Assembly (NCBI GenBank): GCA_944389715.1
Contig: CALXNI010000097.1
Span: 1 to 20,471, forward strand
Source of the DNA: an uncultured Clostridia bacterium
GTDB taxonomy: Bacteria > Bacillota > Clostridia > TANB77 > CAG-508
Direction: 5' to 3'
Length of the DNA: 20,471 nt
Position numbers and translations under genes: made by a program. The notes beneath the pieces were generated by a model. It did no database searches. It saw only the letters and a program-made list of their open reading frames with translations, and was not told where the DNA came from. Numbering within the stretch: the stretch's first letter is position 1; each line of letters begins with the position of its first letter. Below, piece after piece: positions 8,310-15,488 of this stretch.

Positions 8310-10172
8310 ATGATAGAACAATTTGCAAAAATTTTAGGAGTGTTAATAGAAGCAATATATAAAATAATTGATAATTATGGAATTACTCTAATTATTTTTA
8401 CATTAATTTCAAAAATTATATTATTTCCAATTAATATAATAATTCAAAAAAATTCAATAAAAATGATTAAAATAAAACCTAAAATTGAAGAATTAAAATA
8501 TAAATATTCAGAAAATAAAGATAAATTTATGGAGAAACAAATTGAATTATTTGAAAAAGAAAAATACAGACCATTTTTAGGAATAATTCCTTTGTTAATA
8601 CAAATTCCAATTATATTCGCATTAATAAGAGTAATTGAGAATCCTAATTTTTATATAACAAATCTTAAAAATTCTTACTTTATGAGTATGGACTTATCAT
8701 TAATCCCTTCGTTAGACAGTTATATAATAATTCCAATATTAGCTGGAATATCAGCAATAGTATTATGCATATTTCAAAATAAAGAAAATGTATTACAAAA
8801 AGAAGAAAGTTTATTATCAAAAATCTTTACTGGTGCTTTAACAACTATAATTACTATTTATTTTGCTTTTCTAGTTCCAATTGGTGTATCAATTTACTGG
8901 ATTTTAGGAAATATATTTGCCATATTTCAAATGTATGTGCTAAATACCATTTATCCTCCAAAAAACTATATAAATTATGATGAATTAAATTATTGGAAAA
9001 ATCTGAACAAAAATAATAGACAAAAATTTAATAAAAACAAAATTAAAGAAAAAGAAGATTATAAAAATTTTTTAAAACAACAAAGTTTAAACAAAGTTAA
9101 ACTTATCTTTTATTCAGAGAAAAGTGGATTTTATAAATATTTTTCAGGAATAATACAATATATATTAAATAATTCTAATATTGAAATACATTATATAACA
9201 AGCGATGCTAATGATAATATATTTAATATAAAGCAGGATAAGTTAAATGTGTATTATGTAGGAAAAAACAAGTTAATATCTCTATTTATGAAAATAGAAG
9301 CAGATGTAGTTGTAATGACAACTCCAGACTTACAAAAATATTATTTAAAAAAGTCTCTAGTAAGGAAAGATGTAGAATACATTTATTTAGATCACGGAAT
9401 GACAAGTTTAAATCTTACTTTAAGAACAGGAGCATTAGATTATTTTGATACTATTTTTGCAAATAATGAGGAGCAAGTAAAAGAAATAAAAGAAATTGAG
9501 AAGTTACGAAAAACAAAACAAAAAAATATTGTAAAAGTAGGATTTCCATTTATTGATGATTTGATAAAAAAATATAATGAAGATAACTATAAAAGTGATA
9601 AAAAAACCATATTAATTGCACCTTCTTATCAGCAAGACAATATTCTAGAATCATGCATAGATGATATATTAGAGCAATTATTAAATACAGAGTATAAAAT
9701 TATAGTACGACTACATCCACAATACATACTAAGAAACCAAGAAAATGTAAATGAGATAATAAATAAGTATAAAGACAAATTTAGTGATAATTTTTACTTT
9801 GAATTGGACTTTTCTTCTAATAAAAATATATATTGTTCAGATTTAGTGATTACAGATTGGTCTGGAATTGGAATGGAGTACTCATTATCTACAGCTAAAC
9901 CAACTTTGTATATAAATACAAAAATGAAAATAATAAATAAAGATTACAAAAAGATAAATGTAGAGCCAATTGATATTGTATTAAGAAATAAAATAGGTAA
10001 AGCAATAGAAAAACAAGATATTAAAAAAATTAAAAATATAGTTGATAAACTAATTTCAAGTAAAGAAGAATATAAAGATAAAATTGTAGATGCAAGAAAT
10101 AAATATTTATTTAATATAGGATCTAGTAGCAAAATTGCAGGAGAATATATAATAAATAAAATAAATAAGTAG
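8310..10172 (+). CDS. YidC/Oxa1 insertase fused to CDP-glycerol glycerophosphotransferase
   Basis: 620 aa with two recognisable parts. Residues 1-~220 are YidC/Oxa1-like: the TM segment LIIFTLISKIILFP, a cytoplasmic helical hairpin with IKPKIEELKYKY, then FLGIIPLLIQIPIIFALIRV and further TM helices. The usual groove arginine is a lysine here (K35). A linker rich in Lys/Asn follows. From ~260 the protein resembles TagB/TagF-type CDP-glycerol glycerophosphotransferases: DHGMTS (His of the HG motif), VGFPFID, IIVRLHPQY (second His) and DLVITDWSGIGMEYSL. This predicts a membrane protein whose cytosolic domain transfers polyol phosphate to a lipid-linked acceptor. Starts 17 nt after the sulfatase-like gene; the next gene begins within 10 nt of its stop. 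Confidence 0.87.
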   Translation: MIEQFAKILGVLIEAIYKIIDNYGITLIIFTLISKIILFPINIIIQKNSIKMIKIKPKIEELKYKYSENKDKFMEKQIELFEKEKYRPFLGIIPLLIQIPIIFALIRVIENPNFYITNLKNSYFMSMDLSLIPSLDSYIIIPILAGISAIVLCIFQNKENVLQKEESLLSKIFTGALTTIITIYFAFLVPIGVSIYWILGNIFAIFQMYVLNTIYPPKNYINYDELNYWKNLNKNNRQKFNKNKIKEKEDYKNFLKQQSLNKVKLIFYSEKSGFYKYFSGIIQYILNNSNIEIHYITSDANDNIFNIKQDKLNVYYVGKNKLISLFMKIEADVVVMTTPDLQKYYLKKSLVRKDVEYIYLDHGMTSLNLTLRTGALDYFDTIFANNEEQVKEIKEIEKLRKTKQKNIVKVGFPFIDDLIKKYNEDNYKSDKKTILIAPSYQQDNILESCIDDILEQLLNTEYKIIVRLHPQYILRNQENVNEIINKYKDKFSDNFYFELDFSSNKNIYCSDLVITDWSGIGMEYSLSTAKPTLYINTKMKIINKDYKKINVEPIDIVLRNKIGKAIEKQDIKKIKNIVDKLISSKEEYKDKIVDARNKYLFNIGSSSKIAGEYIINKINK

Positions 10173-10181
10173 GTGACAAAT

Positions 10182-11981
10182 ATGCAGGGACTAATTTTAG
10201 CAGCTGGAATGGGTACAAGGATTAGTAGGTATTCTAAAAATTGTGTAAAGTGCATGATTGAAGTAAATGGAGGAAAATTAATAAAAAGGCAAATAGAAGC
10301 ATTGAATAAAGCAGGAGTAAATAAAATAATTATTGTTTGTGGATATAAAAAAGAAATTTTACAAAAATATATAATAGATAATTTTAAAAATAATGAAATT
10401 TTATTTGTTGAAAATAATGATTATAAAATTACAAATAATATATATTCGTTATATTTAGCAAGAGAATATTTAAAAAAAGAAGATACAATTATTTTAGAAT
10501 CAGATTTAATTTTTGATTATTCAATTATAGATAAGATTTTAAAAGATGATAAAAATAATATTGTAGCAGTTTCTAAATATAAAATTGGAATGGATGGAAC
10601 GGTAGTTACAATAAATGAAAACAACAAAGTTACAGCATTTTATGGTAGAGCTGATTTTGATATACAAAGTGCAAATGAATATTATAAAACCATAAATATT
10701 TATAAATTAAGCAAACAAGATAGTATAAATTGTTTTGTGCCATGTTTGGAAGGATATATAAAAAACAACAAAAAAACAGAGTTCTATGAAGTGGTTTTTA
10801 AAGAGTTAATAGAAAATAATAAGATAATTTTGGATGCAAAAATATTTGAAGGTGAAAGATGGTATGAAATAGATAATGAAACTGATTTAGAAATAGCAAA
10901 ATGCTTATTTAGTAATAAAATATATGACTATGAGAAAAGATATGGTGGATACTGGCAATTTAGCAATTTAAAGGATTTTTGCTATTTAGAAAATCCAAAG
11001 TTCCCAACAACAGATTTATTAGAAAAAATAAAATATTTCTCTGAAGATTTAATAACTAAATATCCATCAGGTATTAATATACAAAATATAAATGCTTCTA
11101 GACTATTTATGGTAAAAAGAGATGAGATATTAGTAGGAAATGGTAGTGCAGAATTAATTAAAGAGATAGGGCAATTATTAACAGGTAAAATTACTATTCA
11201 AATACCAGTATTTAATGAATATTTAAGGTGTTTTAAAAAATGTAAAATAATAAAAAATGACACATCAAAGAATAATTATATATATGGCAAAAGTGAAATT
11301 ATAAAATCCTTAAATAATACAGATATAATAGTTATAGTAAATCCAGATAATCCAACAGGAAACTTCATAGAGTATAACGATATAATAGATATATTGGAAA
11401 TAGCAAAAAAAAACAATAAAACAGTAATTATAGATGAGAGCTTTATAGATTTTGCTGATAAAAATAAAAGGTATTCACTAATTAATCATAAGATTTTGCA
11501 AAGATATAAAAATTTGATAGTAATAAAAAGCATTAGTAAGTCTTATGGAGTACCAGGGATAAGATTAGGAATACTTGCATCAGGAAATAATAGATTTTTA
11601 GAAAAAATAAAATCATCCTTAGAAATATGGAATATTAATTCTATAGCAGAATATTTTTTACAAATAGTCGAATTATATAAAAAAGAGTATGAGGCATCTT
11701 GTAATTATATAGAAGTTCAAAGAAATAAATTTTACAATGAACTTTCAAAAATTAAATTTTTAAAAGTATATAATTCACAAGCCAATTTCTTTATGTGCAA
11801 ATTGTTAAAACATGATACAAAATATGTTGCAGAATATCTATTAAACAATTATAATATTCTTATAAAAGAATTAAAAAATAAAGAAGGCTTTAATAACGAG
11901 AATTATATTAGAATTTCAATAAAAACAGAAGAAGATAATAAATACTTATTAAAAGCTTTAAAAAATTTAGAAAATAATTAA
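10182..11981 (+). CDS. Cytidylyltransferase-PLP aminotransferase/decarboxylase fusion (PntC-like layout)
   Basis: 599 aa from ATG 10182, chosen because TAGGTGA (10170-10176) sits 5 nt upstream; GTG at 10173 directly abutting the previous stop is the alternative. Residues 1-~235 are a LicC-like nucleotidyltransferase: LILAAGMGTR, VKCMIEVNG, then NNIYSLYLA and LESDLIF (metal Asp). Residues ~250-599 are a fold-type I PLP enzyme of the HisC/CobD kind: NPDNPTGN, DESFIDFAD, and the lysine motif SISKSYGVPGIRLG. The same domain order is known for Treponema PntC, which makes CMP-2-aminoethylphosphonate. The CobD-like DESFIDF also permits a phosphoserine decarboxylase, which would yield CDP-ethanolamine. 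Either product suits the adjacent transferases. No pepM is in the window, so substrate is open. Confidence 0.85.
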   Translation: MQGLILAAGMGTRISRYSKNCVKCMIEVNGGKLIKRQIEALNKAGVNKIIIVCGYKKEILQKYIIDNFKNNEILFVENNDYKITNNIYSLYLAREYLKKEDTIILESDLIFDYSIIDKILKDDKNNIVAVSKYKIGMDGTVVTINENNKVTAFYGRADFDIQSANEYYKTINIYKLSKQDSINCFVPCLEGYIKNNKKTEFYEVVFKELIENNKIILDAKIFEGERWYEIDNETDLEIAKCLFSNKIYDYEKRYGGYWQFSNLKDFCYLENPKFPTTDLLEKIKYFSEDLITKYPSGINIQNINASRLFMVKRDEILVGNGSAELIKEIGQLLTGKITIQIPVFNEYLRCFKKCKIIKNDTSKNNYIYGKSEIIKSLNNTDIIVIVNPDNPTGNFIEYNDIIDILEIAKKNNKTVIIDESFIDFADKNKRYSLINHKILQRYKNLIVIKSISKSYGVPGIRLGILASGNNRFLEKIKSSLEIWNINSIAEYFLQIVELYKKEYEASCNYIEVQRNKFYNELSKIKFLKVYNSQANFFMCKLLKHDTKYVAEYLLNNYNILIKELKNKEGFNNENYIRISIKTEEDNKYLLKALKNLENN

Positions 11982-11993
11982 AGAGGTAACATA

Positions 11994-12215
11994 ATGATAA
12001 AAAAAATTATAAAAATATTAAGTACATGTAGTTTAGTAATAGCTTTTTTTTCCAAAGAATGTTATGGATATTTGGATCCATCTGCAATGACTTATCTTAT
12101 TCAAATATTAGTTGCAATTGGCATTACAATAACAACAAGCATAGGTATTTTGCTTTATAAAATAAAAAAAGCTTTTAGAAGGAAAAAAGAAAAGTCATTA
12201 GATGATAGTAAATAA
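11994..12215 (+). CDS. Small YLDP-motif membrane protein
   Basis: 73 aa. Residues ~4-24 form a signal-peptide-like hydrophobic segment ending near CYG, followed at once by YLDPSAMTYLIQILVAI and a second hydrophobic stretch, then a basic tail. The YLDP...YLIQ pattern matches a family of tiny membrane proteins (commonly YLDPGTGSYLLQ) that I know mainly from next to polysaccharide and sulfatase-type genes; function unknown. An AGAGGT ribosome site lies 7 nt upstream. Last gene of the operon, 12 nt after the fusion enzyme and just before a strong terminator, so likely an accessory subunit of the same machinery. Confidence 0.8.
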   Translation: MIKKIIKILSTCSLVIAFFSKECYGYLDPSAMTYLIQILVAIGITITTSIGILLYKIKKAFRRKKEKSLDDSK

Positions 12216-12237
12216 AAAAATGTAATATACAATAACT

Positions 12238-12293
12238 AAACTAAAATATTAATTTTTGAAAGAATATTTCAAGATTAATATTTTAGTTTTTTT
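12238..12293 (+). terminator. Intrinsic terminator of the envelope operon
   Basis: A perfect 16-bp stem (12238-12253 with 12274-12289), with TTGAAA/TTTCAA pairing inside the loop, followed by a T-rich tail. It cleanly separates the envelope operon from the sporulation operon. Confidence 0.85.
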
Positions 12294-12308
12294 ATTTTAA
12301 CCAAATTC

Positions 12309-12316
12309 TTCGCCAA
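12309..12316 (-). promoter_or_regulatory. Candidate Spo0A box
   Basis: TTCGCCAA, reverse complement TTGGCGAA, fits the TGNCGAA Spo0A core. It lies about 20 nt upstream of the sigma-H-type -35, the arrangement expected for spoIIA activation by Spo0A~P. Confidence 0.55.
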
Positions 12317-12334
12317 AACTTCCAATTTTTCATC

Positions 12335-12363
12335 AAAGGAAATAATTACCAAATATAGAATAT
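12335..12363 (+). promoter_or_regulatory. Sigma-H-type promoter of spoIIA
   Basis: AAAGGAAAT (12335-12343), an 11-nt spacer, then ATAGAATAT (12355-12363). This fits the Bacillus sigma-H consensus RNAGGAWWW-N11/12-RNNGAATWW at every specified base. In Bacillus the spoIIA operon is sigma-H transcribed. The leader to the ATG is ~120 nt and contains an inverted repeat. Confidence 0.75.
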
Positions 12364-12408
12364 ATAATGTATAAAAAAATTAGAAAATTGACATCAATAG
12401 ATGCCAAA

Positions 12409-12462
12409 TAGGGACATAGCTCTTCAAACAGAGATTGACTTAGAAGATAAGCTTTGTCCCTA
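12409..12462. repeat. Inverted repeat in the spoIIA leader
   Basis: TAGGGACA (12409-12416) pairs with TGTCCCTA (12455-12462), with AGC/GCT and TCTTC/GAAGA pairings inside. It resembles the GGGAC/GTCCC hairpins elsewhere in the window and sits between promoter and ribosome site, so it is in the mRNA leader. Confidence 0.65.
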
Positions 12463-12487
12463 AACCTTAGTTAAGGAGGAATAGACA

Positions 12488-12836
12488 ATGCATGCTGAAT
12501 ACAAAAAAAAGGACAAGCTGTTATTATTAAAAATAGAGGAAGAAATAGATCATCACAGCAGTGAAAAAATTAGAAAAAGAGCAGATTACGAAATTCAAAT
12601 ACATATACCTAAAAAGGTGATTTTTGATTTTAATAAGGTTACATTTATGGATAGTAGTGGAATAGGGATGCTAATAGGAAGATATAAATTAATATCTATG
12701 CTTCGGTGGAAAAACAAGTATGATTAATGTAAAACCAGCAGTAAAAAAAGTTCTTGAAATGTCTGGAGTTTTAAAGTTAATACCAATAGAAGATATAGAA
12801 AATATAGGAGGTAGTAAATTTGAAGAATGTATATGA
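12488..12836 (+). CDS. spoIIAA: SpoIIAA anti-anti-sigma factor, +1 shift at CGG
   Basis: 115 aa if one base is skipped (348 coding nt). STAS-domain protein that binds the anti-sigma kinase SpoIIAB and releases sigma-F in the forespore. The regulatory serine motif is FMDSSGIGMLIGRYK (phosphorylated Ser in DSSG). The zero frame ends prematurely at 12727 after 79 aa. At codon 73, CTT CGG TGG, skipping C gives CTT GGT GGA, restoring LGGKTS...INVKPAVKKVLEMSG, the expected SpoIIAA C-terminal half, to a TGA at 12834-12836 that overlaps spoIIAB. The AAGGAGGAATAG ribosome site is strong. Without the shift the protein would lack its last strand and helix. The other components of the sigma-F switch are intact, which argues against a dead gene. 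Confidence 0.9.
12704..12706 (+). other. CGG +1 shift site 1 (spoIIAA)
   Basis: Context ATG CTT CGG TGG in the zero frame. Skipping C reads GGT (Gly), at the position where SpoIIAA proteins have a Gly-Gly after the GRYK helix. Confidence 0.85.
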
Positions 12837-13248
12837 AAATGAAATGAAGTTAGAGTTTTTAAGCAAATCAAACAACGAAAGTTTTGCAAGAATAACAGTA
12901 GCAGCATTTGCTGCACAACTTGATCCCACTATTGAGGAAATATCTGATATAAAAACAGCAGTTTCAGAAGCGGTAACAAACTCAATTATTCATGGTTATG
13001 AAGAAAACGAAGGAATAGTAAAAATAGAATGTAAGTTATTTGCAAATTCAATTGAAATAGAAATTTCAGACAAGGGCAAAGGAATAGAAAATATAGAAAA
13101 AGCAAGACAAGCTCTATATACATCAAAGCCAGAATTAGAGAGGTCCGGTATGGGATTTACAATAATGGAAAGCTTTATGGATGAGGTAAAAATAGAATCA
13201 GTAGTAGGATTAGGCACAAAAGTAAAAAAGAAAAAAAAGATAAAATAA
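12820..13248 (+). CDS. spoIIAB: SpoIIAB anti-sigma-F factor/serine kinase
   Basis: 142 aa from a TTG start at 12820, preceded by AGGAGGTAG with ideal spacing. It overlaps the end of spoIIAA by 17 nt, so the two are probably translationally coupled and in the same complex. GHKL kinase motifs are clear: the N box AVSEAVTNSIIHGYEE, ISDKGKGIENIEKARQ (G1 region), and RSGMGFTIMESFMDEV (G2 region). In B. subtilis it binds sigma-F and phosphorylates SpoIIAA. The C-terminus is a short lysine tail. An alternative ATG lies at 12844 but lacks a ribosome site. Confidence 0.95.
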   Translation: MKNVYENEMKLEFLSKSNNESFARITVAAFAAQLDPTIEEISDIKTAVSEAVTNSIIHGYEENEGIVKIECKLFANSIEIEISDKGKGIENIEKARQALYTSKPELERSGMGFTIMESFMDEVKIESVVGLGTKVKKKKKIK

Positions 13249-13258
13249 GGAGTTACTT

Positions 13259-13978
13259 ATGTACGAAGTTAAAACAGAAGATTTATTAAAAGCACAAAAT
13301 AATGACGATAAAGCTATGACAGATATAATTGAGATAAATTCTGGACTATTATGGAGTATAGTAAAAAGGTTTTTAGGAAGAGGATATGAGGCAGAAGAGC
13401 TTTACCAAATAGCATGTATAGGATTTATAAAAGCAATTAAGCGATTTGATATAAGCTATGATGTGCGATTATCTACATATGCTGTACCATATATTTTAGG
13501 AGAAATAAAAAGATTTATTAGAGATGATGGACCAATAAAAGTAAGTAGAAGTTTAAAGGAGCTATGTATAAAGATAAAAGAAATTCAAAAAGAATACTTA
13601 AGTAAAAAAGGAGAAGAAATTAGTATATCTCAAATATCTAAAATTCTAAAAGTGTCAAAAGAAGAAATAGCAATGGCTTTAGAATCACAAAGACCTTTAG
13701 AATCAATAGATGAACAAGCATATGAAGATGATTCAGGAGGAGAAACAAAAATTAATAAAATAGATAGTGGAAAAGACGAAGCAGAAGAATTGGTAAATAA
13801 AATATGTTTGGACAATCTTATAAAAAAATTAAATGAGAGAGAACAAAAAATTATTATGCTTAGGTATTATAAAGAAAAAACACAATCAGAAGTTGCAAAA
13901 ATTTTAGGAATAACACAGGTTCAAGTATCAAGGCTAGAAAAGAAAACATTGTCTAATATGAGAGAAAAAATTTCATAA
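13259..13978 (+). CDS. sigF: Sporulation sigma factor sigma-F (SpoIIAC)
   Basis: 239 aa, within the sigma-F/sigma-G size range. Region 2 is visible (AEELYQIACIGFIKAIKRFD, then RLSTYAVPYILGEIKRFIRD), region 3 (VSRSLKELCIKIKEIQ) and region 4 with its helix-turn-helix (SEVAKILGITQVQVSRLEKK). Called sigma-F, not sigma-G, because it is the third gene of spoIIAA-spoIIAB-sigF, 10 nt after spoIIAB behind a GGAG ribosome site. It directs early forespore transcription. A terminator follows. Confidence 0.95.
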   Translation: MYEVKTEDLLKAQNNDDKAMTDIIEINSGLLWSIVKRFLGRGYEAEELYQIACIGFIKAIKRFDISYDVRLSTYAVPYILGEIKRFIRDDGPIKVSRSLKELCIKIKEIQKEYLSKKGEEISISQISKILKVSKEEIAMALESQRPLESIDEQAYEDDSGGETKINKIDSGKDEAEELVNKICLDNLIKKLNEREQKIIMLRYYKEKTQSEVAKILGITQVQVSRLEKKTLSNMREKIS

Positions 13979-13986
13979 AAATTATA

Positions 13987-14019
13987 AAAAAGGCATAAGG
14001 CATATATATGTCTTTTTTT
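13987..14019 (+). terminator. Intrinsic terminator after sigF
   Basis: AAAAAGGCATA pairs with TATGTCTTTTT (one G-U pair) across a 9-nt loop, with the arm running into a T-tract. It closes the spoIIA operon. Confidence 0.75.
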
Positions 14020-14060
14020 GTTTGGTAAAATTACATTTTATTAATTAAACAAATGTACTA

Positions 14061-14089
14061 TTGATAAATTTGTCATTTTATAATAAAAT
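14061..14089 (+). promoter_or_regulatory. Promoter of miaB-mutS
   Basis: TTGATA (14061-14066), 17-nt spacer, TAAAAT (14084-14089), followed by TTGGAGGAAG before the miaB ATG. Confidence 0.65.
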
Positions 14090-14113
14090 ATACAGTATAT
14101 TGGAGGAAGTATA

Positions 14114-15487
14114 ATGGAAGCAGAAGAAATAAAAGAGCAAAAAGAATATATAAAAAAAGTATATGAATTAAATAAAAATAAAAATTTAAAATATTATATT
14201 TTAACTATGGGATGTAAGCTAAATGAAAATGACTCAGAAAAGCTAGTAGGAATGTTAGAAAAAATGGGATATGAAGAATCTAAAGATATGAATACTGCTG
14301 ATTTATATTTAATTAATACATGTTGTATAAGAGAAAATGCGGAAGAAAAAGTATTTGGAAAACTTGGAGAATTCAAAAAAATAAAAGAGCATAAAGATAT
14401 AATAATTGCATTAGGTGGATGTATGATGCAAGAAAAACACATAACAGATAAAATAAAAAAAAGTTATCCATTTGTAGATGTAGTATTTGGGACTCATACT
14501 ATTCACAAATTTCCAGAGGATTTATATAAAGCTATAATAAGTAAAAATAAAATAAATGACATACTGGATATAGATGGCAAAGTTTATGAAGGATTACCAA
14601 TAAAAAGGAGCGATAAAAAACAAGCTTCTGTTACTATTATGTATGGTTGTAATAATTTTTGTACATATTGTATAGTTCCATATGTTAGAGGAAGAGAAAG
14701 AAGCAGAAAGCCAGAAGATATATTAAGCGAAATAGAAGGATTAGCAAAAGAAGGATATAAAGAAATAACCCTTTTAGGTCAAAATGTTAATTCATATAAT
14801 GGTGGAGACGGATATAAGTTTTCAAATCTTTTAAGAGATGTAGATAAAATTCAAGGAATAGAAATTATAAGATTTATTTCTCCACATCCAAAAGATTTTA
14901 CAGATGATGTAATAGAGGCAATAAGAGATAGTAAAAAGATATCAAGATTAATACATATACCACTTCAATCTGGAAGTACAAAAGTATTGAAGGAAATGAA
15001 CAGAAAATATACTAAAGAGCAATTTTTAAATTTAACAGATAGAATAAAAGCAAAAATCCCTGATGTAGTATTTTCAACAGATATAATTGTGGGATTTCCA
15101 GGCGAAACAGAAGAAGATTTTGAAGATACTTTAGATGTGGTAAAAAAAGTAAATTTTGAGCAAATTTTTATGTTTATATATTCAAGAAGAGTTGGAACTT
15201 TAGCTGATAAAATGGAAAATCAAATACCAGAAGAAATAAAACATAAAAGATTTAATAGATTAAAAGCATTATTTGAAGAGAACATAGAAAAAAACAATGA
15301 AAAATATGTTGGAACCACACAAAAAATACTAGTTGAGGGATATAGTAAAAACAACACAGAAATGCTTACTGGAAGAACAGATACAAATAAGGTAGTTGTA
15401 TTTGAAGGAAAAAAAGATTTAATTGGAAAAATAATAAATATAAAAATAGTATCTGAACATAAGTGGTATTTGAAAGGTAAGGTGTAA
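14114..15487 (+). CDS. miaB: MiaB, tRNA-2-methylthio-N6-dimethylallyladenosine synthase
   Basis: 457 aa, typical length. The N-terminal MTTase domain has its cluster cysteines in TMGCKLNENDSEK, INTCCIRENAEEK and LGGCMMQEK. The radical-SAM CxxxCxxC is CNNFCTYC, followed by IVPYVRGRERSR. A C-terminal TRAM domain ends in ISEHKWYLKGKV-like sequence. It adds the methylthio group to i6A37 of tRNAs reading UNN codons, using SAM and iron-sulfur clusters. Own promoter; mutS follows after one base, a common Clostridia arrangement. MiaB modification affects reading-frame maintenance in known bacteria, which may be relevant to the CGG sites in the genes after it. Confidence 0.96.
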   Translation: MEAEEIKEQKEYIKKVYELNKNKNLKYYILTMGCKLNENDSEKLVGMLEKMGYEESKDMNTADLYLINTCCIRENAEEKVFGKLGEFKKIKEHKDIIIALGGCMMQEKHITDKIKKSYPFVDVVFGTHTIHKFPEDLYKAIISKNKINDILDIDGKVYEGLPIKRSDKKQASVTIMYGCNNFCTYCIVPYVRGRERSRKPEDILSEIEGLAKEGYKEITLLGQNVNSYNGGDGYKFSNLLRDVDKIQGIEIIRFISPHPKDFTDDVIEAIRDSKKISRLIHIPLQSGSTKVLKEMNRKYTKEQFLNLTDRIKAKIPDVVFSTDIIVGFPGETEEDFEDTLDVVKKVNFEQIFMFIYSRRVGTLADKMENQIPEEIKHKRFNRLKALFEENIEKNNEKYVGTTQKILVEGYSKNNTEMLTGRTDTNKVVVFEGKKDLIGKIINIKIVSEHKWYLKGKV

Positions 15488-15488
15488 T

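Noticed and set aside
10173..10181. GTG at 10173 as start of the cytidylyltransferase fusion
   Set aside because: ATG at 10182 has a well-placed TAGGTGA and gives the standard short N-terminus before LILAAG; GTG would abut the previous stop and overlap the ribosome site.
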